From: Candidatus Magasanikbacteria bacterium GW2011_GWA2_37_8
Lineage (GTDB): Bacteria; Patescibacteriota; Patescibacteriia; Magasanikbacterales; GWA2-37-8
Assembly (NCBI GenBank): GCA_000992085.1
Contig: LBTN01000004.1
Span: 1 to 36,331, forward strand
Length of the DNA: 36,331 nt
Reading direction: 5' to 3'
Positions 23,181-32,554 of this stretch are shown here, in pieces. Position 1 is the first letter of the stretch. Each line of letters starts with the position of its first letter. The notes below the pieces were generated by a model, which searched no databases, was not told the DNA's origin, and saw only the letters and a program-made list of their open reading frames with translations. A program made the translations under genes and the position numbers.

Positions 23181-24143
23181 TTATTTACCGCCACTATGAA
23201 ATTTTTTATGAACGTCTTTTAGATGTTGATTGGTAACGTGAGTATAAATTTGAGTAGTCATAATATTTTTATGACCCAGCAGTTCTTGAACCGAACGCAT
23301 ATCAGCCCCATGAGATAATAAATCGGTGGCAAAACTATGGCGTAATGTATGCGGTGTCGCATCTACCGGTAATCCAGCCATTGCTGTGTATTTACGTACC
23401 AATCGTTCAATAGAACGCGTTGTTAGCCGGTGTTCGTTATCATCTTTATCACGTTTATAGTTGATAAAGAGGGGAGTAAACATATCTTTGCGCGTTTGTA
23501 GATAACCCGCAAGCCACTTTAGAGCTCGTTCTGAAAAATAAATTGTTCTAGTGCTACCACCTTTACCACTAATACTAATTTCTTGTTCAGAGAATTTATT
23601 TTTTTGTAAATCAGTAATATTGAGCTGTCTTATATTAAGCGACGTTAATTCTGAGACCCGAATACCAGTAGAGAAGAGGACTTCTAAAATAGAGCGATCT
23701 CTTTTACCCTCAGCAGTCGTTAAGTCTGGCATGGCTAAAAGTTTTTCTACTTGTTCAAAACGTAGAAATTTTATTGCTTTATCTTTATCAGTTAATTTTG
23801 GCAATTTAATTTTATTAGCCGGTAGTGAAACGATGTCACGTTCAGTAAAATAATTGAGAAGATTGCGTAAAGCAATTAAGTAGTAGTTTTGTGTAGTTTT
23901 TTTGATATAAACACCTCGCTCATCTTTTTTACGTGATAAGTATAGTCGGTAATTCCAGATATGTTCAGGAGTTAAGTCGTGTGGTTTTAAACCTTCTAAT
24001 TTGTTAGCTTTTAACCAATCTACAAACATTTTTAGAAAATTGAAATAATTTTTAGAAGTAACTGGGCTCAAACCCTTTTCTACTTCACAATAATCCAAGA
24101 AGTTTGTTATCTGGGACGTTATAGGTTGGTTAGATTTATGCAT
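23181..24143 (-). CDS. Site-specific tyrosine recombinase (XerC/XerD-like)
   Basis: The 320-residue product has an N-terminal SAM-like core-binding domain (about 10-105) and a catalytic domain. The complete active-site set is R162 (STGIRVSEL), K194 (SGKGGSTRT), H265 and R268 (HTLRHSFATDLL), H291 (LLGHKN) and nucleophile Y300. Chromosome-dimer resolution at dif is the likely role for a single Xer protein in a reduced genome. No integron, phage or att-like sequences flank it, so an integrase role is less likely. It has its own promoter upstream, near the end of ftsQ. Confidence 0.9.
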   Translation of the reverse strand: MHKSNQPITSQITNFLDYCEVEKGLSPVTSKNYFNFLKMFVDWLKANKLEGLKPHDLTPEHIWNYRLYLSRKKDERGVYIKKTTQNYYLIALRNLLNYFTERDIVSLPANKIKLPKLTDKDKAIKFLRFEQVEKLLAMPDLTTAEGKRDRSILEVLFSTGIRVSELTSLNIRQLNITDLQKNKFSEQEISISGKGGSTRTIYFSERALKWLAGYLQTRKDMFTPLFINYKRDKDDNEHRLTTRSIERLVRKYTAMAGLPVDATPHTLRHSFATDLLSHGADMRSVQELLGHKNIMTTQIYTHVTNQHLKDVHKKFHSGGK

Positions 24144-24173
24144 ATAAAAGGCTTATTTAGCTATATTACACGG

Positions 24174-24183
24174 CGATTAATCG
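24174..24183. repeat. Perfect 10-bp palindrome in the xer leader
   Basis: CGATTAATCG at 24174-24183 is fully palindromic. It lies between the predicted xer transcription start (about 24196) and the start codon at 24143, so it could be an operator. No regulator is known. Confidence 0.35.
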
Positions 24184-24202
24184 ATGTTATACGACATTGT
24201 AT

Positions 24203-24231
24203 ATTATAATATGATAAGAAAAAATATTCAA
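24203..24231 (-). promoter_or_regulatory. Promoter of the xer recombinase gene
   Basis: The minus strand reads TTGAAT (complement of 24226-24231), a 17-base spacer and a perfect TATAAT (complement of 24203-24208). It lies just after the ftsQ stop codon (24236-24238) in the direction of transcription and gives a leader of about 50 bases. Confidence 0.68.
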
Positions 24232-24235
24232 CCCC

Positions 24236-25255
24236 CTACTTCCAATACACTCTTTCACCATAACGAACGTCAATGTATTCTTTTGGCTGGTTGGTTATTG
24301 TTATTAGCTTTAAGTTATCTATCTGTCCGTTTACTGGTTTATAAATATTTATATATACAACCCATGGTTTATAGGTATAAACCGTTAAACCAGCAGCTGG
24401 ATTATCTAAAACAAAGTATTTTACCCTACCTATCCCCTGTTTTTCTGTTTCTCGTTGCCAATCAAGTGCGGTTTGGATGATCTCTGGCTCTATCACTAAA
24501 ATATTTTCTGAAATATTTATTTTTCGTTTATCAAAAATAATTGGAAAATCACCAAAATCTTTGACTAATCGAGAAAAATTAGGTAAATGAATTTTTTCGG
24601 TGGTAGTTGTATTTGAAAATGTAGATGAAACGACGTTTTTAGTTTTAGTAGTAGATGATACTGTGGTTGTATTGATTGGTATCGTTTTAAATTCATCGTC
24701 ACCAACAACGCCCAGATATTTAATAGAATATCCATTATTATCTAATAGATAATAATTTTGACCATTATCATAAATCACGCTTGATATTTTTTCTTTTATA
24801 ACAATTTTTAATTCATGAGGAAATATTTTTCTAATTTCTATTGCTTCTAATCCAAAATGAGAGATAGCTTTATTAGTTAAATTATTGGTTGATACTAAAA
24901 AATAATTATTCCACGGAATTATTTTTCCAGAAAATAGCTTATCATTAAACCAGATATCTAATTCGGCCTGTTTAATTATTTTTAATCCGTCATAATTTAT
25001 TTTTTGAATACGAAAATATGGTAAAAATAATATTAGTATTATCCAACCAATAAAAAGTGCTGTTAAAACAATGGTGGTAATTATTTTTCTGATACTAGCA
25101 ACCTCTGTTTTATATGGGTGTCGACTGTTTTTCCATTTAATCCCTTGACGTTTAAACATTTTTTTTCTTTCGCGGTATTTTAACCATCGCCGCCAGAGGT
25201 TTTCTTTCGGTTTGTAGTGTTGGAAGTTTGTGTGAGAATAGAAGAAACGCGGCAT
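24236..25255 (-). CDS. ftsQ: Cell division protein FtsQ/DivIB
   Basis: FtsQ links early and late divisome components in the membrane. The 339 residues begin with a basic cytoplasmic tail. One membrane segment follows at about 57-80, then a POTRA-like domain starting FRIQKINYDGLKII and a beta domain containing IRKIFPHELKIVIKEK. The C-terminus YIDVRYGERVYWK is the family's conserved end. A Ser/Thr-rich linker (about 195-219) interrupts the beta domain. It follows alr by nine bases, and the alr-ftsQ neighbourhood resembles a division/cell-wall cluster. Confidence 0.88.
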   Translation of the reverse strand: MPRFFYSHTNFQHYKPKENLWRRWLKYRERKKMFKRQGIKWKNSRHPYKTEVASIRKIITTIVLTALFIGWIILILFLPYFRIQKINYDGLKIIKQAELDIWFNDKLFSGKIIPWNNYFLVSTNNLTNKAISHFGLEAIEIRKIFPHELKIVIKEKISSVIYDNGQNYYLLDNNGYSIKYLGVVGDDEFKTIPINTTTVSSTTKTKNVVSSTFSNTTTTEKIHLPNFSRLVKDFGDFPIIFDKRKINISENILVIEPEIIQTALDWQRETEKQGIGRVKYFVLDNPAAGLTVYTYKPWVVYINIYKPVNGQIDNLKLITITNQPKEYIDVRYGERVYWK

Positions 25256-25264
25256 AATTCTTCT

Positions 25265-26407
25265 TTAATCTACCATTAGACGTGGTAGTAATGGATTGAT
25301 TCGGCAAACAATTTCATAGTTAACCGTTCCTATCCATTTTGAAAAATCGTCAGCAGTTACAGTAATTTTTTTATGTTTACCAATTAAAGTAACTATATCA
25401 TTTTCCTCTACCCGACCAGTATTAGTTATATCAACCATACTTAAATTCATGCAGATTCTACCAATAATGGGACACAGTTTGTTATTTATAATAACAGATG
25501 ATTTGTTGGACAGTTTGCGATCGTATCCGTCCCAATACCCTACTGGGATAATTGCAATTTTTGTTAAACGTTTGGTAGTAAAAGTGCCACCATAGCCAAC
25601 TTTAGTTCCAGTAGGCACCATTTTTATTTGTATTATTTTGGTATACCAAGATAAAGCTGGTTTTAATTTTATTTTATTTTCTGTAAGAGGGCTAGGGTGA
25701 AGTCCATAAAAAGCATTGCCGTCTCTAAAACCATTAAAATAGTCGGTTGGATAAAGAATAGTAGCTGCCGAACAAGACATGTGTTTTATAGGTGGGTTAA
25801 TGCCAATGGTTTCTAAATCGGTTACTGCTTTTTTAAAAGCAGTATGCTGTTTGACAGTGTATTCCCTATTGTCTTCGCTTGAAGCAAAATGACTCCACAC
25901 CCCTTCGATGTTAATAAATTTTAGTTTTTTAATTTCTTGAGCGAATTTTATAATATCTTTTGGTAGTATTCCTACACGAGTAGTTCCTGTATCTATCTTT
26001 AGGTGCACTTTAATTTTTTTGTTAAGCCTCTCCCCTGCTATATTTAATATTTTGGCTTGTTTTAGCGAAAATAACGGGAAAATGATGTTGTTTTTGGCTA
26101 AAATTAGCACTTTTTTAACATCTAACTCATAAAAACTAAGAATCAGTATTGGTTTTTTAGTTAATTTATTCTCGATTAATCGTAAAGCCTCATCATTATT
26201 AACTACACAAATTCGGTTTGTTTCTTTGTTGTTTTGTAACATTTTAGCCACCTCTAAAAAACCATGCCCGTAGGCATTGGCTTTTATTACTGGCATTAAC
26301 AATTTATTTGGTCCAATTAATTTTCGAAATTGTTTTAAATTGTATTCCAGCGCACTTTTACTTACTTCCACCCAAGTGAACCCTTGCACCGATTTTTTAT
26401 TAGGCAT
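25265..26407 (-). CDS. alr: Alanine racemase
   Basis: This PLP enzyme makes D-alanine for peptidoglycan. The 380-residue product carries the PLP lysine K42 in VIKANAYGHG, the second catalytic base Y272 in KVGYGGTF, and GRICMNLSMVDIT plus the GNAFYGLHP region. The TIM-barrel and C-terminal beta domains are both present. It feeds Ddl, whose gene is broken in this assembly. It lies between serS and ftsQ. The 77-base gap before it (26408-26484) shows no clear promoter. Confidence 0.95.
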   Translation of the reverse strand: MPNKKSVQGFTWVEVSKSALEYNLKQFRKLIGPNKLLMPVIKANAYGHGFLEVAKMLQNNKETNRICVVNNDEALRLIENKLTKKPILILSFYELDVKKVLILAKNNIIFPLFSLKQAKILNIAGERLNKKIKVHLKIDTGTTRVGILPKDIIKFAQEIKKLKFINIEGVWSHFASSEDNREYTVKQHTAFKKAVTDLETIGINPPIKHMSCSAATILYPTDYFNGFRDGNAFYGLHPSPLTENKIKLKPALSWYTKIIQIKMVPTGTKVGYGGTFTTKRLTKIAIIPVGYWDGYDRKLSNKSSVIINNKLCPIIGRICMNLSMVDITNTGRVEENDIVTLIGKHKKITVTADDFSKWIGTVNYEIVCRINPLLPRLMVD

Positions 26408-26484
26408 ATCAAATTAAGCATTGTTTGTTTTATTAATAAGTTTATCTATTCATTACAAAGCATTCTGGTGCAGGGTGAACATGA

Positions 26485-27738
26485 TTAAAACTTTTTAAGC
26501 CCGCAATATTTTTTTAGTACCTTTGGTACTTTAATTGTGCCATCTTCTTGTTGATATTGTTCGGCAATAGCTAGTGGGAATCTGCTTAAAACTACAGCTG
26601 TGCCATTTAAAGTATGAACAAAATCAGTTGTGCCGTCTTCTTTTCGATATTTAATATTTAACCGTCGTGCTTGGTAGTCGGTGCAATTAGAACAACTAGT
26701 AATTTCACCAAAATCTCCCTGTTCGCCATTTTCGCCTTTCATGGTCATCCAAGCCTCACCATCAAATTTGCGATAGGCTGGGCCACCTAAATCCCCTGTT
26801 GGAATATCTATAAAGCGATAAGTCAAATCTAACCCACTTAAAATCTTTTTTTCAATTTCCATTATTTCCATGTGTAATTTTTCGCTTTCTTCTGGTTTGC
26901 AATACACGAACATTTCTAATTTTGTAAATTGATGTACGCGATACAAGCCTTTGCTAGTTTTGCCGTAGGCACCAGCTTCGGTGCGGAAACAATGTGATAA
27001 AGCAATATATTTTTTTGGACCCTTACTTAAATCTAAAATTTCGTTGGCGTGATATCCGCCCATAGTTATTTCGGCAGTGCCAACTAAGCTTAAATCGGAG
27101 TCTTTAACTGAATATACCTGTGTTTCGTTACCGCGTGGATTAAAACCAATACCGAGTAAAATATCATCTTTGGCAAGATCAGGAGTTTCTACAGCGGTAT
27201 AGCCATATTTGGCAACTACATCTAAACCGTAATTAATTAATGCTTGGTTAACACGCACCTGGTTATTTTTAAAGAAATAAAATTTTGAGCCAGATACTTT
27301 TGTGGCTCGCTCGAAATCTATTAAATCATTTTGTATCATTAATTCCTCATGATCTTTGGGGGTAAATTTAAATGGTTTTGGTTCACGATTTTGATAAACC
27401 ACTCTGTAATCTGTTTCACCACCAACTGGGCTGCTGGGATGAGTTAGATTTGGAATTTGCATTAATAAATTTTTAAAATCTGCCTCAACCTGTGTTTGTT
27501 TAGTTTCTAATTCTTTTATTTTTTCTCCCAATTCGCGCATTTTTGTTATTTCTTCTGGAGCTGGTTTGCCTTTAGAACCTTTGTTTCTTTCGGCGCGTAA
27601 ATTTTCTATAGCCATTTGCATTGCGCGTTTTTCGTCGTCTAATACTAAAAGTTGGTCCACATCCGCCACCATATTTCTTTTTTGACAGTTATCTTTTATT
27701 AGTTCTTGGTTTTCACGAATAAATTTAATATCTAACAT
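26485..27738 (-). CDS. serS: Seryl-tRNA synthetase
   Basis: This class II synthetase charges tRNA-Ser. The 417-residue product starts MLDIKFIRENQELI and has the N-terminal antiparallel coiled coil (about 25-100) that holds the tRNA long arm. Motif 2 is CFRTEAGAYGKTSKGLYRVHQF and motif 3 is near LNGTAVVLSRFPLAIAEQYQ. ATG 27738 was chosen over an in-frame TTG four codons upstream, as it begins at the conserved MLD and sits four bases after the Nudix stop. Confidence 0.96.
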   Translation of the reverse strand: MLDIKFIRENQELIKDNCQKRNMVADVDQLLVLDDEKRAMQMAIENLRAERNKGSKGKPAPEEITKMRELGEKIKELETKQTQVEADFKNLLMQIPNLTHPSSPVGGETDYRVVYQNREPKPFKFTPKDHEELMIQNDLIDFERATKVSGSKFYFFKNNQVRVNQALINYGLDVVAKYGYTAVETPDLAKDDILLGIGFNPRGNETQVYSVKDSDLSLVGTAEITMGGYHANEILDLSKGPKKYIALSHCFRTEAGAYGKTSKGLYRVHQFTKLEMFVYCKPEESEKLHMEIMEIEKKILSGLDLTYRFIDIPTGDLGGPAYRKFDGEAWMTMKGENGEQGDFGEITSCSNCTDYQARRLNIKYRKEDGTTDFVHTLNGTAVVLSRFPLAIAEQYQQEDGTIKVPKVLKKYCGLKKF

Positions 27739-27742
27739 ATTA

Positions 27743-28174
27743 TTAATCAATATATTTTTTAAAAAGTTTAATATTTTCTTTAAAAATTATTTTATTTAAA
27801 TCCATTATTAGTTTCATTTTTTTAAGATCTTTTATATTACACCAAGCATACTCTTTAGATTCGGCATCTTCTAATTTTATTTTTCCACTTATAATCCGAC
27901 AAAAATAAAATACTAAAAATACTTGATAGTCACCTTCTCTTTTGCCTCTTGTAGCGGAATATATTTTTGGCAACATTTCTATCGGTTCTATTTTAAAATT
28001 TGTTTCTTCTTTTACTTCTCTTTTTAAAGCAGTAATTACATCTTCTCCGTCTTCAACTCCTCCGCCAGGAAATTCCCAAACGTTATTAAATTTAGGACGC
28101 GGGTCAATTCGTTTGGTTAATAATACTTTTCTATCTTTTATTAATGCTCCGACGGCAACTATTATTTGTTTCAT
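27743..28174 (-). CDS. Nudix hydrolase
   Basis: The 143-residue product contains a Nudix box, GGGVEDGEDVITALKREVKEE, that binds Mg and cleaves nucleoside diphosphate-X bonds. The box ends with Asn where a Gly is common. The N-terminal VAVGALIKDRKVLLTKR and WEFPGGGVE are reminiscent of MutT/8-oxo-dGTPase-type proteins, but substrate cannot be assigned. It lies two bases after the cytidylyltransferase-like gene and four before serS. Confidence 0.88.
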   Translation of the reverse strand: MKQIIVAVGALIKDRKVLLTKRIDPRPKFNNVWEFPGGGVEDGEDVITALKREVKEETNFKIEPIEMLPKIYSATRGKREGDYQVFLVFYFCRIISGKIKLEDAESKEYAWCNIKDLKKMKLIMDLNKIIFKENIKLFKKYID

Positions 28175-28176
28175 AT

Positions 28177-28572
28177 TTAGTCGGTTCGTAGTTTAGAGCT
28201 TTTATAAACCTCTGGCATATAAGGAGACAAGCGCACTATTTGTACATAATCTTCAACAGCGTTTTCTAAATTATCAACAAACTCTTTTTGGTCATAACCC
28301 AAAGCAACTACATCTGGTTTTTCATCGGCGATTACTTGATATTTATCATCAATACAGCCCAGACGTACCTCATCAGCAATATTTAGTTGTTTTAGCTGGT
28401 TTAATCGGAATTGCTCATCGTTTTTTGGAGCCCGCCCCTTTACTTGACAGACAGTAGCGTCTCTTCCGATAACTGCTATCAAAAAGTCGCCATATTCTTT
28501 TGCTTCTTTTAGAAGATGAATATGGCCAGGATGGATAATATCAAATGTACCAAAAACCATTACTTTTTTCAT
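28177..28572 (-). CDS. Cytidylyltransferase-like nucleotidyltransferase (FAD synthase RibL / TagD-like)
   Basis: The 131-residue single-domain protein has the HxGH nucleotide-binding motif in GTFDIIHPGHIHLL, and PDVVALGYDQ plus a C-terminal segment (YKSSKLR) in place of the usual ISTTxI. It belongs to the cytidylyltransferase-like superfamily, with members such as archaeal FAD synthetase RibL and glycerol-3-phosphate cytidylyltransferase TagD. Which reaction it catalyses cannot be decided from sequence. It lies 12 bases after the lysS stop. Confidence 0.83.
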   Translation of the reverse strand: MKKVMVFGTFDIIHPGHIHLLKEAKEYGDFLIAVIGRDATVCQVKGRAPKNDEQFRLNQLKQLNIADEVRLGCIDDKYQVIADEKPDVVALGYDQKEFVDNLENAVEDYVQIVRLSPYMPEVYKSSKLRTD

Positions 28573-28584
28573 TTATAATTGTGG

Positions 28585-30048
28585 TTATTTTTGTTCTGGT
28601 TTTAAAGTGGGAAATAAAATTACTTCTTTTAAATTATCTGCATTTACAAGCAATTTTACTAAACGATCGATACCCATTCCCAAGCCTCCGGTTGGAGGCA
28701 TTCCATGTTTTAATGCCTCGACAAAGTCTTCGTCATACGGCATGCTTTCATCGTCTCCGCTCTCACCCAAGCGTACTTGTTCTCGGAGACGTGCTTCTTG
28801 ATCAATTGGATCATTTAATTCTGAAAAAGAATTGCATAATTCGTTGCCACCAACGCACAATAATTGAAATCTTTCTACATAACGCGGATCCCCTGGTTTA
28901 GATTTAGCTAGGGGCGATAACTCAATTGGATGATCAGTCATGAATATTGGATTTTTTATATGTGGACGCGCATAAGCTTTATAGATTTCATCAATTAATT
29001 TTCCTCGGCCATCGTTCTTTTCGATCCCATCAACTTTTAGTTTTTTGGCAACGTCGTACATGGATATTTGATCAGGGTAATCTTCCATATCGATTTTAGC
29101 ATAATCCAAAACCAATTGTCGCATAGTTTTGCGTGGGTATGGCGGAGTAAAGTCTGCTTCTCCATCGGCGGTTTGAAATTTTAGTGGCAAACCAACAGCA
29201 GTAATTAATTTTGGCAGTAAGTCTTCTATTACATCCATTAATTTATTGTAATCAACGTAGGCCCAATAAAATTCGATTTGAGTAAATTCTGGATTATGAT
29301 TATTGTCGATACCTTCATTGCGAAAGCAGCGAGCAATTTCATAAACTTTTTCAAATCCACCAACAATTAATCTTTTTAAATATAATTCTGGCGCAATGCG
29401 TAGATACAAAGGAATATCTAGGGCATTGTGATGAGTAACAAATGGGCGTGCTAGTGCGCCCCCATATAGGGTTTGTAGAATGGGAGTTTCAACTTCATAA
29501 AAACCAAGTGCATCAAAATAATTACGAATTTCTTTTACCAAAACAGATCTTATTTTAGCAATACGCATCGATTCTTCATTTGCTAATAAATCTAGATAAC
29601 GTTTGCGATAACGAATTTCTACATCATTTAGCCCGTGAAATTTTTCTGGGAGTGGTAGTAATGCTTTGCATAGTACTTTAAACGATTGCACTAAAACCGA
29701 GGTTTCGCCAGCGTGAGTATTAAAAATTATTCCAGTCACTTCAATAAAATCACCCATTTCTAGATTTTTGGTAAATAGTTTAAACAGATCTTTGCCTAAT
29801 TCTTTTTCTGAAATAGCTACCTGAAGTCGACCGCTTTCATCTTTGAGGTGGCAAAAACATAGCCTACCCATTACTCTCATGCCTACGATACGCCCTAAAA
29901 CAGTTACTTTGCTATCTAAAGGCTCTTTTTTGGCCTCTAAAAGCGTGTGTGAGCGTTCTACGCGTGGCGGGTAGGGATCTAAGCCAGCTTGGCGTAAATT
30001 AGCTAAATGCTCTAGTCTGATATCCTCTTCATTTTTTGCTTTTTCCAT
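28585..30048 (-). CDS. lysS: Lysyl-tRNA synthetase (class II)
   Basis: The 487-residue product has an N-terminal OB-fold anticodon-binding domain with GRIVGMRVMGRLCFCHLKDESG. The class II catalytic core includes motif 2 (ARCFRNEGID-NHNPEFTQIE) and motif 3 (GGLGMGIDRLVKLL). The length is normal for bacterial LysS. It has its own near-consensus promoter, overlapping the greA terminator. Confidence 0.96.
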   Translation of the reverse strand: MEKAKNEEDIRLEHLANLRQAGLDPYPPRVERSHTLLEAKKEPLDSKVTVLGRIVGMRVMGRLCFCHLKDESGRLQVAISEKELGKDLFKLFTKNLEMGDFIEVTGIIFNTHAGETSVLVQSFKVLCKALLPLPEKFHGLNDVEIRYRKRYLDLLANEESMRIAKIRSVLVKEIRNYFDALGFYEVETPILQTLYGGALARPFVTHHNALDIPLYLRIAPELYLKRLIVGGFEKVYEIARCFRNEGIDNNHNPEFTQIEFYWAYVDYNKLMDVIEDLLPKLITAVGLPLKFQTADGEADFTPPYPRKTMRQLVLDYAKIDMEDYPDQISMYDVAKKLKVDGIEKNDGRGKLIDEIYKAYARPHIKNPIFMTDHPIELSPLAKSKPGDPRYVERFQLLCVGGNELCNSFSELNDPIDQEARLREQVRLGESGDDESMPYDEDFVEALKHGMPPTGGLGMGIDRLVKLLVNADNLKEVILFPTLKPEQK

Positions 30049-30077
30049 ATAAAAAAATAGTAATAATAATAGGTTTA

Positions 30078-30106
30078 ATTATACCAAATTTGCTAGTGGT
30101 AGTCAA
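30078..30106 (-). promoter_or_regulatory. Near-consensus promoter of the lysS-xer unit
   Basis: The minus strand reads TTGACT (complement of 30101-30106), a 17-base spacer ending in TGG, and TATAAT (complement of 30078-30083). It lies about 30 bases before the lysS ATG. The T tract of the greA terminator runs straight into the -35 element. Confidence 0.78.
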
Positions 30107-30141
30107 AAAAACCGCCTAGTACTATTTTAGAGCGGTTTTTT
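30106..30141 (-). terminator. Intrinsic terminator after greA
   Basis: AAAAAACCGC (30106-30115) pairs with GCGGTTTTTT (30132-30141) around a 16-base loop. In the minus-strand transcript it follows the greA stop and ends in a T tract. Confidence 0.82.
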
Positions 30142-30161
30142 GTTTAAATATTTTGGTAAAA

Positions 30162-30629
30162 TTATTTTATTTCGATTATTTCATATATTAATTTTCCAGC
30201 CGGCGTACTTACTTCAACCTTGTCTTTTTTTCTTGCTCCAATTAATGCTGTGCCAATTGGCGATTCATTAGAAATATATCCTTTAGCCGGATCAATTTCT
30301 TGTGGACCAACAATAGTGTATTCTTTTGTGGTACCATTTACTTTTACTACTGCCGTACTTCCTACTGAAACCACACCAACATTATCTGTTTTGGTAATTA
30401 ACTGGTAATTTTCTAATATTTGTTCTAGTTCTCTTAATTTTCCTTGTGCCCAAGACATATCTTCTCTGGCTTGATGGTATTCGGCATTTTCGGATAAATC
30501 GCCTTGTTGTTTCGCTTCATCGATACGTTTGGCAATATCGGGGATAGTTTTATTTTTTAAAGTGTTAACATCTGATTGTAATGTTTCTAAACTTTCTGCA
30601 GTTAGGTACTGAATATTGTTATCGGTCAT
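30162..30629 (-). CDS. greA: Transcription elongation factor GreA
   Basis: GreA enters the RNA polymerase secondary channel and stimulates cleavage of backtracked RNA. The 155-residue product has the N-terminal coiled coil with the acidic tip region (EAKQQGDLSENAEYHQARED). It also has the C-terminal FKBP-like domain with SPIGTALIGARKKDKVEV. It ends 15 codons or so before a clear terminator. It lies downstream of the PBP2 gene with a 51-base gap. Confidence 0.95.
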   Translation of the reverse strand: MTDNNIQYLTAESLETLQSDVNTLKNKTIPDIAKRIDEAKQQGDLSENAEYHQAREDMSWAQGKLRELEQILENYQLITKTDNVGVVSVGSTAVVKVNGTTKEYTIVGPQEIDPAKGYISNESPIGTALIGARKKDKVEVSTPAGKLIYEIIEIK

Positions 30630-30680
30630 AAAATATTAATGATAATTTTTAATGTAATTAATATTGTATATTATTAACTG

Positions 30681-31889
30681 TTATTGTGTCAAATATTTTT
30701 TTCCCCACCACATAAGCCAATCACGAGCAATCGGAATAGAAACTATACCGCCTTCGCCACCTTCTTCGATTAAGACAGTAATAACAATTTTTGGATTTTC
30801 GTAGGGTGCGAAAGCTGTAAACCAGGCGTGGGTGTCTTTGGTGCTGCTCCATTGTGCTGTTCCTGTTTTTCCACCAGAAGTAAATGGTAAGGTTGTAAGA
30901 AGGCGACAACTGCCGTTAGTTACACAAGACTGGGCTGCTTTGCGTATAGTGTTAGCTGTTTCTGCCGATACAATGCCAGTTTTTTTAAATGGTAAATTAA
31001 CAGTAGTATTTATATTTTTTATTGGATCTTCTATCTGATAATTAAGATGGGGTGTAACTAAATTACCATCATTAGCAATTGCCGCAGTCCATTCGGCTAC
31101 TTGAAGTGGTGTAACTAATAGATCGCCTTGACCAATAGATAAATTGTAAGTATCGCCGATATACCAAATTTCATTTTTAGTCTGTTTTTTCCAATCTGGA
31201 CTTGGAACAAAACCAGTATCTTCTCCGGGTAAATCAATACCCGTTTTTTCGCCTAAATTAAAAATCCGCATGTACTTGGTTAGTCTTTCGATGCCGAGAC
31301 CTTCAAAATCTTTATATCCACCCCCAATATAATAAAAAAATGTATTGACGGATGATGCGATTGCACTAAAAACATTGGTGCGGCCATGTCCGCCCACCTT
31401 CCAGTCTTTAAAAAACCATTTACCTACATAAATACCACCCACACTTAAGACGCTAGTTTCGGCCGTAATAATCCCCTCTTGCAAAGCTGCGGCCGCTACT
31501 ACAAATTTTGCTACGGAACCAGATGGGTAAGTGCCGCCAATAACGCGGTTAAATAATGGTTTGTCTGGATTATTAATTAGTTTTTGATATTCGTCTGTTT
31601 TAATTCCTCCAGAAAATAAGTTGTTATCAAATGATGGCCAACTAACCATAGCTAATATTTCTCCATTTTGCGGATTCATGGCCACTGCTGCAATTCGTTT
31701 TTTTCCAATCTGTTCGGATTTCTTTTTTATTAAATTTTCAAGCTCTCGTTGAGCTTCTAGGTCGATAGTTAAAAATAAATTTTTACCTGGCAGGGGTGGT
31801 TCTTCTGCAATAACATTTTGTTCTTTTCCTAAAGCGTTAACCTCAATTTTTTTCTTACCGTATTGGCCGCGTAAATCAGTTTCATAAAC
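30681..31889 (-). pseudogene. mrdA: Penicillin-binding protein 2, 3' fragment with transpeptidase domain
   Basis: From 31889 the frame reads VYETDLRGQYGKKKIEVNALG, the usual linker before the transpeptidase domain. It then has IAAVAMNPQNGEILAMVSWP and the active-site motifs SVAK in PSGSVAKFV, SVN in SSVNTFFY and KTG in GGKTGTAQW. All catalytic residues are present. It is in the same frame as the 5' fragment but separated from it by TAA at 31890-31892. A GTG at 31685 could start translation internally but would drop conserved linker sequence. The piece is best read as the second half of a broken PBP2 gene, the elongation transpeptidase partner of MreC/MreD/RodA. Confidence 0.9.
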
Positions 31890-32552
31890 TTAAACCGTAC
31901 TGGTCGAATTATCGCTATGAGTATAAATATAATCACGCTTGTTTCCGCTTTCAACTAAAACACCTGGTAAATCGGCGTTTTGAATATATAACTTTAGTGC
32001 CGTTTCATAATCAAGGTTTTCTTTGATTACAATTGATTCATAGCTATAATTATGATATTTTTCTAATATTTTTTTAATATCTTCTTCCGGCACCGAGCTA
32101 ATAGCGGCAATTTTACTAATAATTATTTGACGTTTTTCTGTATCGTTAGGAAAGTCTTGCGGAATAATAGCTAGCGAAAAACTTGGTATATTCTGCACTA
32201 ATTGTTTGCCATTACGGTCAAAAATAATACCACGTTCCGACGGGATCGGGCGTAGGCGAATACGGTTGCCTTCTGCTAAAACACGATATTCGGCACCGTT
32301 AATAACTTGAATATAAAATATTTTTCCTAAAATAATTATTAAACCCAATACGATAATTATTATTAGCCATCGTAGTTTATCTTCATTAATACTTTTTCCT
32401 AGATAGTTGCGTGTACTTGTTGATGCGGTTTGTTTGCCGATATTTTTTTCAAACACAAAAGATTCTTCCACCCATTTATTTTTAAATTTTCCTGTCAGAT
32501 TATTATGAGGGACACTGTCTTCCGAAATATCGAATATTTGTTTCTCGACCAT
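31890..32552 (-). pseudogene. mrdA: Penicillin-binding protein 2, 5' fragment (N-terminal and dimerisation part)
   Basis: The 220 codons encode a cytoplasmic tail of about 75 residues, one membrane anchor (LRWLIIIIVLGLIIILGKIF) and the PBP-dimer domain with NRIRLRPIPSERGIIFDRNG. It breaks off after VLVESGNKRDYIY. The segment of about 40 residues that normally follows (the '..SLSHLLGY.G..G.TG.E..Y' region) is missing, and the sequence passes through TAA into the 3' fragment. It starts two bases after mreD, the usual mreC-mreD-pbp2 order. Confidence 0.88.
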
Positions 32553-32554
32553 AA

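Noticed and set aside
24144-24235. A dif site for the Xer recombinase near TGTATATTATAATATG
   Set aside because: The AT-rich palindrome coincides with a good TATAAT promoter element, and the 11-6-11 arm pattern of dif is not convincing.
31890-31892. Stop-codon readthrough or recoding joining the PBP2 halves
   Set aside because: The stop is TAA, no recoding signal is visible, and about 40 conserved residues are also missing, so readthrough would not restore the protein.
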